Shown here piece by piece: positions 10,216-17,920 of a stretch of DNA of 64,000 nucleotides. The position numbers and the translations under genes were made by a program. The notes under the pieces are model-generated. The model was not told the DNA's origin, did no database searches, and saw only the letters and a program-made list of their open reading frames with translations. Within the stretch, counting starts at the first letter, position 1, and each line of letters begins with the position of its first letter. Origin of the DNA: Pedobacter aquae (lineage in GTDB: Bacteria; Bacteroidota; Bacteroidia; Sphingobacteriales; Sphingobacteriaceae); the NCBI RefSeq assembly GCF_008195825.1, contig NZ_CP043329.1, positions 1,736,001 through 1,800,000 on the forward strand, in the 5' to 3' direction.

Positions 10216-10289
10216 ATTTTAAATGATTTTGATAAACGGCGATTCGTGTCTCAGAATTCTTACTACCGGATACCTGGTTAATAAATTAA

Positions 10290-10490
10290 TTACTTTCCGA
10301 TACAAAGCATACGTTTAACATTTCCCATATCTCCATCATTTACATATGTAGTTTGAGTTAAGTTACGTTTTTGCTTTGTAGTCTTCTTAGTTAAGATGTG
10401 ACTTTTGTAAGCACTCTTTCTTTTGATTTTACCTGTTCCAGTAAGCGAAAAACGCTTTTTTGCACTAGAATTGGTTTTCATTTTTGGCAT
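10290..10490 (-). CDS. rpmI: 50S ribosomal protein bL35
   Basis: 66 residues beginning [20 protein letters not shown] and ending KRMLCIGK, the complete bL35 pattern with its very basic centre. It lies between infC and rplT, the order conserved across bacteria, and is co-transcribed with them. It binds 23S rRNA in the large subunit. Confidence 0.97.
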   Translation of the reverse strand: MPKMKTNSSAKKRFSLTGTGKIKRKSAYKSHILTKKTTKQKRNLTQTTYVNDGDMGNVKRMLCIGK

Positions 10491-10521
10491 AATTATGCTT
10501 TTTAATTTAACCTGTGGATAT

Positions 10522-11079
10522 TTATTTTTTTAACGTTTTAGGCGCAACTGTTAAGAACATTCTCTTCCCTTCTAATTTAGGAAGTAGTTCTACTTTTCCA
10601 CAATCTTCTAAAGCCTGAGCAAATTTCAATAATAAAATTTCTCCCTGCTCTTTGTAAACTATAGCTCTACCTTTAAAGTGAACGTAAGCTCTTACTTTTT
10701 CACCAGCTTCTAAAAAGCTAACGGCATGCTTTAATTTAAATTGAAAATCATGATCACTGGTATTAGGACCGAAACGAATCTCCTTAATAACAGTTTGTTT
10801 TGCATTTGCTTTGATTTCTTTAAGTTTCTTCTTTTGCTCGTAAACAAACTTATTGTAATCAACAATTTTACATACTGGCGGATTTGCATTAGGTGAAATC
10901 TCAACTAAGTCGAGTTCCAACTCTTCTGCCATCTGCAATGCTTTTTCTATAGGGTACACGCCCTGTTCAATATCCTCGCCTACTACCCTAACTTCCCTGG
11001 CTCTAATACGTCTGTTGATATTATGAGCCGGCTCTGTGGTTCTTCTGCTTCTGTTATTCGGATTCAATTTTGGTCTAAT
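10522..11079 (-). CDS. infC: Translation initiation factor IF-3, probable AUU start
   Basis: IF-3 prevents premature 50S joining and proofreads start codons. The N-domain has [20 protein letters not shown] and the C-domain [20 protein letters not shown]. There is no ATG in frame near the start. A strong GGAGG at 11086-11090 is followed six bases later by ATT at 11077-11079, with another ATT three bases earlier. The usual infC feature of an AUU start, read poorly when IF-3 is abundant, therefore appears conserved here. A TTG at 11065-11067 is an alternative but is 18 bases from the GGAGG, too far. The ATT lies 21 bp after the thrS stop. Confidence 0.9.
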   Translation of the reverse strand: MRPKLNPNNRSRRTTEPAHNINRRIRAREVRVVGEDIEQGVYPIEKALQMAEELELDLVEISPNANPPVCKIVDYNKFVYEQKKKLKEIKANAKQTVIKEIRFGPNTSDHDFQFKLKHAVSFLEAGEKVRAYVHFKGRAIVYKEQGEILLLKFAQALEDCGKVELLPKLEGKRMFLTVAPKTLKK

Positions 11080-11085
11080 AATAGT

Positions 11086-11090
11086 CCTCC
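11086..11090 (-). promoter_or_regulatory. Shine-Dalgarno of infC that fixes the AUU start
   Basis: GGAGG on the minus strand, six bases before ATT at 11077-11079. Clear Shine-Dalgarno sites are uncommon in this window, which makes this one informative for start choice and for the known autoregulation of infC. Confidence 0.7.
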
Positions 11091-11100
11091 AGTTATTTAT

Positions 11101-13032
11101 TTAAATAATGATTTCTTGTTGAAGATGATTTTGGAACTCTTCTAAAGTCATACTTCCTTTATCTCCCTCGCCATGCTTACGTACAGAAACCATGCCTTCT
11201 TGCATTTCTTTCTCACCTATAATAAGCATATAAGGTAGTTTTTTGATTTCAGCATCCCTAATCTTCCTTCCAATTTTCTCATCCCGCAAATCAATCAAAC
11301 CGCGAATATCGGAATTATTTAAAGATTCTAAAACTTTTTTACCATAATCTTCAAATTTTTCTGAAATAGGCAAAACTATAAATTGCTCTGGTGTAAGCCA
11401 TAATGGGAAGTTTCCGGCACAGTGTTCTATCAAAACAGCCACAAACCTTTCTAATGAGCCAAAAGGTGCTCTGTGAATCATCACTGGGCGGTGTTTTTGA
11501 TTGTCGCTTCCGGTATACTCTAACTCAAACCTTTCAGGTAAATTATAATCTACCTGTATGGTTCCTAGCTGCCATTTTCTACCCAAAGCATCTTTCACCA
11601 TAAAGTCTAGTTTTGGTCCATAAAATGCAGCCTCGCCTAGCTCTACCACGGTTGGTAAGCCTTTTTCTTCCGCAGCCTCAATAATAGCTTGCTCTGCCAA
11701 GTGCCAATTTTCATCAGAACCTATGTACTTGGTTTTATTTTCTGGATCTCTTAAAGATACCTGTGCGGTATAATTCTCAAAACCCAAAGCTTTAAAAACA
11801 TATAAAACTAAGTCGATAACCTTTTTAAACTCTTCTTTAACCTGGTCTGGTCTGCAAAATAAGTGCGCATCATCTTGTGTAAAGCCCCTTACCCTAGTTA
11901 AACCATGTAACTCGCCGCTTTGCTCATAACGATAAACGGTTCCAAACTCGGCCAATCTTACTGGTAAATCTTTGTAAGATCTAGGTTTAGATTTATAAAT
12001 TTCGCAATGGTGTGGGCAGTTCATCGGTTTCAAGAAGAACTCTTCACCCTCTTGTGGGGTTTTGATGGGCTGGAAAGAATCTGCCCCGTATTTATCATAA
12101 TGCCCAGAGGTTATGTATAAGTTTTTATGCCCAATATGTGGGGTAATCACTTGGTCATACCCTGCTTTTTGCTGCGCCTTTTGCAAGAAATTAACCAATC
12201 TTTCTCTTAAAGCAGTTCCTTTTGGCAACCATAATGGTAAGCCCATCCCTACTTTTTCTGAGAAAGTAAACAGCTCTAATTCCTTACCTAACTTACGGTG
12301 ATCTCTTTTCTTGGCTTCCTCAATCATATGCAGATACTCGGTAAGCTCGCTTTGCTTAGGAAAAGTTACGCCATAAATACGGGTTAGCTGCTTTCTGCTT
12401 TCATCACCTCTCCAATAAGCGCCTGCAACGTTCATCAGCTTTACAGCTTTGATGAAACCGGTATTAGGTATGTGTGGACCACGACATAAATCGGTAAAAT
12501 TACCCTGTGTATAGAAAGTGATTTTACCATCCTCAAGGTCTTTGATTAAATCTAATTTATATTCATCGCCTTTTTCTTCAAAATACTTTAAAGCATCTGC
12601 TTTAGAAACAGCTGTTCTGCTATACTCCGACTTTGTTTTGGCAAGTTCAATAATTTTATCTTCTATTTTCTTAAAGTCGTCAGAAGAAATCTGATGATCT
12701 CCGAAATCAACATCATAATAAAAACCTGTTTCTATAGCCGGGCCAATACCAAATTTTGTTCCTGGATATAAAGCTTCTAAGGCCTCTGCCAACAAGTGAG
12801 CAGATGAATGCCAAAAGGTAGATTTTCCATCAGTATCATTCCAGGTTAATAATTTAAGAGACGCATCTTGCTCGATAGGTCTTGAAGCATCCCAAACTTC
12901 GCCGTCTACCACGGCAGCTAATACATTTCTGGCTAAGCCTTCTGAAATAGATAAGGCAATTTGATGAGCACTGGTTCCTTTTTCATATTCCCTTACAGAA
13001 CCATCGGGAAGTGTAATTTTAATCATGTACAA
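11101..13032 (-). CDS. thrS: Threonine-tRNA ligase
   Basis: Class II aminoacyl-tRNA synthetase charging tRNA-Thr. The 643 residues show an N-terminal TGS domain ([19 protein letters not shown]), the editing domain with [13 protein letters not shown], a catalytic core with the zinc-ligand region [12 protein letters not shown] and motif 2 ([20 protein letters not shown]), motif 3 ([13 protein letters not shown]), and the anticodon-binding domain (VLPISEKF onward). Length is normal. The ATG at 13032 and one two codons later are both possible. It heads the operon with infC, rpmI and rplT. Confidence 0.97.
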   Translation of the reverse strand: MYMIKITLPDGSVREYEKGTSAHQIALSISEGLARNVLAAVVDGEVWDASRPIEQDASLKLLTWNDTDGKSTFWHSSAHLLAEALEALYPGTKFGIGPAIETGFYYDVDFGDHQISSDDFKKIEDKIIELAKTKSEYSRTAVSKADALKYFEEKGDEYKLDLIKDLEDGKITFYTQGNFTDLCRGPHIPNTGFIKAVKLMNVAGAYWRGDESRKQLTRIYGVTFPKQSELTEYLHMIEEAKKRDHRKLGKELELFTFSEKVGMGLPLWLPKGTALRERLVNFLQKAQQKAGYDQVITPHIGHKNLYITSGHYDKYGADSFQPIKTPQEGEEFFLKPMNCPHHCEIYKSKPRSYKDLPVRLAEFGTVYRYEQSGELHGLTRVRGFTQDDAHLFCRPDQVKEEFKKVIDLVLYVFKALGFENYTAQVSLRDPENKTKYIGSDENWHLAEQAIIEAAEEKGLPTVVELGEAAFYGPKLDFMVKDALGRKWQLGTIQVDYNLPERFELEYTGSDNQKHRPVMIHRAPFGSLERFVAVLIEHCAGNFPLWLTPEQFIVLPISEKFEDYGKKVLESLNNSDIRGLIDLRDEKIGRKIRDAEIKKLPYMLIIGEKEMQEGMVSVRKHGEGDKGSMTLEEFQNHLQQEIII

Positions 13033-13275
13033 CTATGATTGATGTTTGTTAAAAATAATATGCAAAACACTTATACAATGAAGTGTTATAAGGCCGGCAA
13101 AATTATTGTTTTTTATTGATAAAAGATTGATTTTTTTGAGGTAAAATAAAGTTAAAAAACTAAGTATAGAATTGAAAACCGAAACATCAACTAAGAGTAT
13201 ATAGAGAGTTTTTAGGATTTGCAATTTAAAATCTTATTTGGTTTTCATTAACATGGGATACGCAATTTGCCGAAC

Positions 13276-13426
13276 TTTGCGGGCTTTTGCGGGCATTTAC
13301 GAGCTTTTGCGAGAAAAACAAGAGACCGCTTCGAGGCTTCTTCGAGAGTTGTTCGAGAAATACCCCTATTTTATCGAAGGATTGTCGAACGAGTCTCGAA
13401 GAAGGTTGGGTGTATTGTCCTGAAAA
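13276..13426. repeat. Helically phased palindromic repeat element, copy 1
   Basis: Four 10-bp units of TTTGCGGGCT type (13276-13315) precede three 11-bp units of TCTTCGAGAGT type (13328-13360), a 11-bp spacer, and three 11-bp units in inverse sense of TCTCGAAGAAG type (13372-13404). The two 11-bp blocks can pair as one long hairpin. The element ends with TTGTCCTGAAAA (13415-13426), also found at the end of copy 2 near 35778. The remaining bases of the 13033-13543 gap show no supported gene. Confidence 0.7.
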
Positions 13427-13543
13427 TACTGCTCTTACAATTAATTTTTCTACCTCCTCTATAAGGAGGATACCTCGCAAATAAATTAGGATTACAATTT
13501 TAGAAAGTATTAATATTACTATCTAGAAACAGAAATAAAAAAA

Positions 13544-14350
13544 TTATTTCTCCGCCAACACCTTTATCAGTAACTCGGGTTCATCTGTAGTGATAAAGGC
13601 TACTTTTTGTGCTATCAAGTTTTTCATATCCATGGGATTATTCACCGTCCAAGCGTTAATGGTTAAACCTAACTGATGAGCATCATTTATCCAAGTAGGG
13701 TTCTTTTTATATTCTGAGAAGTGATAATCTAAACCATCAATACCATCTTGCTTTAGTTGTTGTGGAGCTATGCCTCCATTTAAATAGGCTACTTTTGCTT
13801 TAGGAAGTAGATCTTTTATCTTCGTAAGGGCATCGTAACTAAAAGAAATATACTCCACCATGTTTTCTGCTTTTAGCTTTTTTATCAATTTCACCACTCG
13901 CTCTGCCGCTTCTAGCGTTCTCTCCTTTCCTAATTTGGATGGTTTTAGTTCTAAGATAAGCTTTGTTTGTTTTTGCTTTAAACCTGCTTTTAAATAAGCT
14001 TCTGCTGTGGGTATAGACTCGCCGTTACTTAATTTTTTCGTTAGTAATTCTTCATAAGTGACTTGTTCTATGTTGATACCAAAAAAGTCATGATCATGGT
14101 TAACCACTAAAATATTGTCTTTGGTGAGATGCACATCAAACTCAGACCCATAACATTTTAAGGCGATGGCTTGGTTTAAAGATGCTATGGAGTTTTGCGG
14201 TAATTGTAAAGCTTTCCATGCTCCGCGATGAGCGATTACAGGGTTGTAAACCGATGATTGAATTTCTGAATTACGGTTTAACATAGCACAAGAAGTCATG
14301 GTAAAAACGATAATGCCTAAAATTAAAGTAGATATGATTGATTTTTTCAT
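13544..14350 (-). CDS. Glycerophosphodiester phosphodiesterase-family lipoprotein
   Basis: Hydrolyses glycerophosphodiesters to an alcohol and glycerol 3-phosphate in its family. The start at 14350 (MKKSIISTLILGIIVFTMTS, lipobox Cys following) is chosen over 14377 because it begins the lipoprotein signal directly. The GDPD signatures are present: IAHRGAWKALQLPQNS, with catalytic His and Arg, GSEFDVHLTKD with acidic metal ligands, and VVNHDHDF with the second catalytic His. It ends in TTDEPELL. The 268-residue length fits. It is probably a periplasm-facing lipoprotein. A single gene with no operon partner. Confidence 0.9.
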   Translation of the reverse strand: MKKSIISTLILGIIVFTMTSCAMLNRNSEIQSSVYNPVIAHRGAWKALQLPQNSIASLNQAIALKCYGSEFDVHLTKDNILVVNHDHDFFGINIEQVTYEELLTKKLSNGESIPTAEAYLKAGLKQKQTKLILELKPSKLGKERTLEAAERVVKLIKKLKAENMVEYISFSYDALTKIKDLLPKAKVAYLNGGIAPQQLKQDGIDGLDYHFSEYKKNPTWINDAHQLGLTINAWTVNNPMDMKNLIAQKVAFITTDEPELLIKVLAEK

Positions 14351-14454
14351 GGAAACAAAGGCTTTTAATGATGGCAAGTTCGGGATATTTTACAAGAATT
14401 AGGAAAAGCTTCTCGAAAAAATAATATAAGACGATGAATAGTGGATTTATAAAC

Positions 14455-14482
14455 AAAAAAAGCAGCCTTTACAGCTGCTTTT
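14455..14482 (-). terminator. Terminator of the cupin gene
   Basis: AGCAGC (14461-14466) and GCTGCT (14474-14479), extended by AAA/TTT, form a hairpin that on the minus strand is followed by U residues. Confidence 0.75.
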
Positions 14483-14502
14483 CGATAACATAATTTATAG
14501 CA

Positions 14503-14991
14503 TTACCTACCAAAATCATCTTGTAGTCTCACGATATCATCTTCATCAGAAGGTACGTCTTTATCTGTATGTTGCCATATTTCGGCTATGATTCCCCAAT
14601 CATTTAAACCTACTAAACGGTGTCTTTCTCCTTTTTTAAGGGTAATTGTTTCTCCTGGATGATAGCTTTTTAATTCGCCTTCTTCATCTGTATCGCTGGT
14701 AACCACACCTACGGTTCCGCTTACTACTCTCCAAATTTCTGCTCTGCGGAAATGGTATTGCCATGATAAGCGTTTTTGTGGCTCTACAACTAAGATTTTA
14801 GGACTTAATTTACCTGCAATTTGAAGTTGCCCTACCTGCTGACCGTTAAAATAAGTATCAGCAAATTTTTGTGCTTGTGCTTCGTTGATTACAAAAAAAC
14901 CTCCCCAAGGGCGGGTAGCATCGTAATTTGCAATTTCAAAACCTTGTTCTGTTAAATCTTGTTCTATGTTCTTAAATATTTCTGTTTTCAT
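14503..14991 (-). CDS. Cupin protein, type II phosphomannose-isomerase-like
   Basis: 162 residues with a double-stranded beta-helix: RPWGGFFVI at the N-terminus, LSWQYHFRRAEIWRVVSGTV with the metal-binding His/Glu pattern, and ITLKKGERHRLVGLNDWGIIAEIW in the second motif. This matches the C-terminal cupin of mannose-6-phosphate isomerase type II, and close relatives in Bacteroidota are often labelled phosphoheptose isomerase without proof. It lies directly downstream of a sugar permease (25-bp gap), consistent with sugar metabolism. Catalytic activity cannot be confirmed from this sequence. Confidence 0.8.
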   Translation of the reverse strand: MKTEIFKNIEQDLTEQGFEIANYDATRPWGGFFVINEAQAQKFADTYFNGQQVGQLQIAGKLSPKILVVEPQKRLSWQYHFRRAEIWRVVSGTVGVVTSDTDEEGELKSYHPGETITLKKGERHRLVGLNDWGIIAEIWQHTDKDVPSDEDDIVRLQDDFGR

Positions 14992-15016
14992 CTATTAACT
15001 CTTCGTTTTTTTATAA

Positions 15017-16624
15017 TTAATGACCGCCTTCTGCTTCAATTTTATTCACGTCAAAGCCTTGTTTTTGTAGCTCTTTACTTACTTTCCATGCAAAAAACAA
15101 TAAGTAAGCAAAGCAAATTACCGGGATGATATAAGATAAATGGATGCCGCTGTTATCGGCAAAAATACCTTGTACTGGCGGAATAATAGCGCCTCCTAAT
15201 ATCATCATGATTAAAAATGAGGAACCCTGACTGGTGTATTTACCTAATCCTGTGATGGATAAAGAAAAAATACAAGGCCACATGATAGAACAACATAAAC
15301 CGCCGCTAATGAAAGCATAGGTAGCCGTTTGCCCGGTGGTTAATAAACCTATCAGCATAGCTACAACACCTAATACGGAAAAGGTAGCCAAGGTTTTGGC
15401 TGGTTTTTCCTGACTGTAGAAGAAGCCTGCTATCAATACCACAATGCAAACTGCATAGATATATAAATTGCCAATATCTGTACCGCTGATGTGGTTAAAA
15501 CCTAATATCACCGCAAAGGCAATAAAAGGCACTACAATAGTTAAGATATTTTTTACTGATTTACTCAGGTTAAAAGCCGATATAGCACCTGTCCAACGGC
15601 CTATCATTAAACTTCCCCAGTATAATGATATAAAAGGCGCTATTTCTGCCTCTGGATAAGAACCAAATTCTGGTGTATTTAACAAGGCTCCAAAATTACT
15701 TTGTATACTTACCTCTACCCCTACATAAGTGAAGATGGCTAGCATCCCTAAAATCAATTGAGGATATCTCATAGCTCCCCAGCCTTCGGGCTTTTTGCTT
15801 GCTGCTGTGCTTGATAAGAATAAGGTTAATACCACAATAAGTAAAGATGCATAAACATAAATAGCTGCTGATATACCTGTCATACTTGCTAGCGGGTCTG
15901 CAGCTAAAATCAATAAAAATGCGACCAACATAATGAGTAATGGACCATTGGTTTTTTTACTGGCTTCTATATGTTCATCGCTGGTTACTTTTGGCAGTTT
16001 AGAGATGGCAAAGAAAATTGCTACTCCAATAAACAAAGCTCCCAAAATATAATACAAGGTATTGATAGAGGTAATTTCTACCGCTTTTGGCTCAGCACCT
16101 GCCGCAGTTCCAAATAAAATTATACTTACAATAATAGGCCCTAATAAAGAACCAAAGTTATTTACTCCACCGGCTAGGTTTAACCTATCGGCACCGGTTT
16201 CTGGTGTACCTAAAGCTACTGCAAAAGGATTGGCTGCCGTTTGTTGTAGGGAGAAACCTATAGCAATCACAAAAAATGCAGTTAGGATTAATCCGAAAGA
16301 ACCTATATTAACCGAAGGAACCATCATGAAAGCTCCTAAAGCAGAAATTACCAAACCTACGATAATCCCATTCTTAAAGCCCATCTTATTTAGAATATCT
16401 ACTTTAATGAGTTGTGAAGCAAAATATAAAATTAATGAGCCTATAAAATAACCTCCGTAAAAGGTAAAATCTATCAGTTGTGATTCAAACTGAGTTAAGT
16501 TAAAATGAGTTTTACAAAATGGAATAAAAATACCGTTAGAGGCGGCCACAAAGCCCCAGAAAAAGAAAACGGTTACTAAAGTATACAATGCTGATGTATA
16601 ACTTTTTTGTGTTGTTGATGTCAT
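15017..16624 (-). CDS. Sugar MFS transporter, FHS (FucP-like) family
   Basis: A 535-residue inner-membrane protein with about 12-14 hydrophobic segments. [19 protein letters not shown] in the first helix and [20 protein letters not shown] around helix 5 are characteristic of the fucose/glucose-galactose:proton symporters (FHS family). The C-terminal part has [15 protein letters not shown], also typical. It is probably in one operon with the cupin. Sugar specificity cannot be assigned, though two GH29 fucosidases lie elsewhere in the window. It is longer than FucP (about 440) owing to an expanded middle region. Confidence 0.88.
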   Translation of the reverse strand: MTSTTQKSYTSALYTLVTVFFFWGFVAASNGIFIPFCKTHFNLTQFESQLIDFTFYGGYFIGSLILYFASQLIKVDILNKMGFKNGIIVGLVISALGAFMMVPSVNIGSFGLILTAFFVIAIGFSLQQTAANPFAVALGTPETGADRLNLAGGVNNFGSLLGPIIVSIILFGTAAGAEPKAVEITSINTLYYILGALFIGVAIFFAISKLPKVTSDEHIEASKKTNGPLLIMLVAFLLILAADPLASMTGISAAIYVYASLLIVVLTLFLSSTAASKKPEGWGAMRYPQLILGMLAIFTYVGVEVSIQSNFGALLNTPEFGSYPEAEIAPFISLYWGSLMIGRWTGAISAFNLSKSVKNILTIVVPFIAFAVILGFNHISGTDIGNLYIYAVCIVVLIAGFFYSQEKPAKTLATFSVLGVVAMLIGLLTTGQTATYAFISGGLCCSIMWPCIFSLSITGLGKYTSQGSSFLIMMILGGAIIPPVQGIFADNSGIHLSYIIPVICFAYLLFFAWKVSKELQKQGFDVNKIEAEGGH

Positions 16625-16654
16625 GTATATAGTTTAATTTAATTTGGTTTAATA

Positions 16655-17008
16655 TTATTCATTCCAGTTATCTGTACGAAATGGTACAGCCGGCAAATTA
16701 CTTTTATTTTGGAAATTAGTTACAGAATAATTGTGAAAAGCATAACGTACTGCTACAGGATGTTTAACCTCGGCTGCAAAAACCACAACTTTATCTCCTT
16801 GAATACGAGCTTCTGCAGGGTAAAACTTTTTATCCTCGTCGGCAATTAAAAAAACAATATTTTTAGCTTTCAGCTGCATTTGATGTAAGTTATCTAAATT
16901 AGTATGAGGTAGCTTAAACGAAAATTCTCCGTTTTTATGGTCTTCCATTTCATAGGTTCTACCCTTAACTGTAAAGAACTTTCTTTCGGTGGCATCAGCC
17001 CAATACAA
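16655..17008 (-). pseudogene. C-terminal remnant of sialate O-acetylesterase
   Basis: The 117-residue reading frame matches only the end of the sialate O-acetylesterase family: FKLPHTNLDNLHQMQLKAKN, then VAVRYAFHNYSVTNF and the family ending LPAVPFRTDNW. Full-length members are about 470-690 residues with an SGNH catalytic domain, which is absent. The first codon is simply the first in-frame start, and upstream sequence is AT-rich without coding character. It is a 5'-truncated relic. It sits 30 bp upstream of the sugar permease, suggesting that a glycan-use operon was once longer. Confidence 0.7.
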
Positions 17009-17382
17009 AATATGAATAGGTTTATTTCTTTATAAAATCATTCCTTTACTTAAACAGCAGGCTTTCAACATCAGCGAAAAAAGAAAAAATAGTTTATAAA
17101 AAAATGGATAATAAACTCTATACATTAATTTTCTATAAAATTTTTGTATTAATCATAAACATCTACGTAAACTAACACTGCTTCTTCTTTTATAATTTCA
17201 CAATAATACGCGTTTAGAAGATTATCTATTTTATACTTTAGTTTCTATAGGGTGTACAGGAGTCTCAATTATTCAATACATCGGTATTAAAAAGACCTAA
17301 CAAGAGAAATTTTGCTTATTCTTTTTGAAAAATAATGAAGTACCCTATGATAAGATAGTTAGGATATAGAACAAGATAGAAA
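17009..17382. other. AT-rich stretch with no supported gene
   Basis: About 370 bp between the esterase remnant and the tRNA-Ser terminator. I see no coding frame, tRNA or strong hairpin in it; it may be decayed upstream sequence of the esterase locus. Confidence 0.5.
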
Positions 17383-17409
17383 CAAAAAAAGCAGCTTTAA
17401 AAGCTGCTA
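17383..17409 (-). terminator. Terminator of tRNA-Ser
   Basis: AGCAGCTT (17390-17397) and AAGCTGCT (17401-17408) form an 8-bp stem with a three-base loop, followed on the minus strand by seven U. It begins 13 bp after the tRNA 3' end. Confidence 0.85.
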
Positions 17410-17421
17410 TAATGAGGTTTG

Positions 17422-17508
17422 CGGAGAGAGCGGGATTCGAACCCGCGGTACCGTTTCCAGTACGACAGTTTAGCAAACTGTTCCTTTCGGCCTCTCAGGC
17501 ACCTCTCC
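17422..17508 (-). tRNA. tRNA-Ser (anticodon GCT)
   Basis: 87 nt folding into a class II tRNA. The acceptor GGAGAGG pairs with TCTCTCC, the anticodon arm CAGTTTGCTAAACTG presents GCT in its loop, there is a long variable arm (GTACTGGAAACGGTAC), and the T arm is GCGGGTTCGAATCCCGC. No CCA is encoded. The sequence starting in its anticodon stem and ending at its 5' terminus is copied, broken, at 17804-17860. Confidence 0.97.
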
Positions 17509-17515
17509 GTTTTTA

Positions 17516-17758
17516 TTAAATGATATTATTTTGTTTCAACCAAATGTAACCATCTATTGATTTAAAATAATACTCTCTTTTTTGAGTTTCTGACCTCGTC
17601 TCATATTCCTCTTTAGAGATGAGTTCAAATGGTATTCTGCTCTTTGTAGACTTGACTTTGCCACTATTGTGAATAGTTAATCTTTTGTCCATATCTCCAC
17701 AACTACCATAATAATATCTACCGTCTTTAATAGATTTTAAAATGTAAGTGATATACAT
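17516..17758 (-). CDS. Small GIY-YIG domain nuclease
   Basis: 80 residues, essentially one GIY-YIG domain. MYITYILKSIKDGRYYYGSC carries the two catalytic tyrosine blocks (YITYIL and YYYGS), RLTIHNSGKVKSTKSRIPF holds the conserved Arg and Asn-Ser-Gly, and EYETRSETQKREYYFKS carries the metal-binding Glu. Proteins of this size resemble the UPF0213/YhbQ group. It lies 7 bp upstream of tRNA-Ser on the same strand and is followed on its other side by a damaged copy of the tRNA 5' half, so it may have arrived as a small element inserted into the tRNA gene. Activity is untested. Confidence 0.85.
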   Translation of the reverse strand: MYITYILKSIKDGRYYYGSCGDMDKRLTIHNSGKVKSTKSRIPFELISKEEYETRSETQKREYYFKSIDGYIWLKQNNII

Positions 17759-17803
17759 ATCTTATCACAATTTTTGTTTAGCTCCGAAGGAGTACCTTTG
17801 AGA

Positions 17804-17860
17804 CAAACTGTTCCTTTCGGCCTCTTTCCGAGGGAATCCCTTCGGGACAGGCACCTCTCC
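17804..17860 (-). pseudogene. Broken duplicate of the tRNA-Ser 5' half
   Basis: Bases 17804-17825 are identical to 17474-17495 of tRNA-Ser, and 17848-17860 are identical to 17496-17508. They are separated by a 22-bp near-palindromic insert (17826-17847, built around CCGAGGG and CCCTTCGG). Another short hairpin (CTCCGAAGGAG) lies just outside at 17781-17791. It has no anticodon 3' side, T arm or acceptor 3' strand, so it is not functional. Confidence 0.8.
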
Positions 17861-17920
17861 TTCCCTATTGGGTCTGCAAATATAACAATCCGTATATATC
17901 TACAAAAAGAAATTTTAATT

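Noticed and set aside
13226-13484. Several overlapping open frames on both strands
   Set aside because: All are produced by the 10-11-bp repeats, which lack stop codons in many frames.
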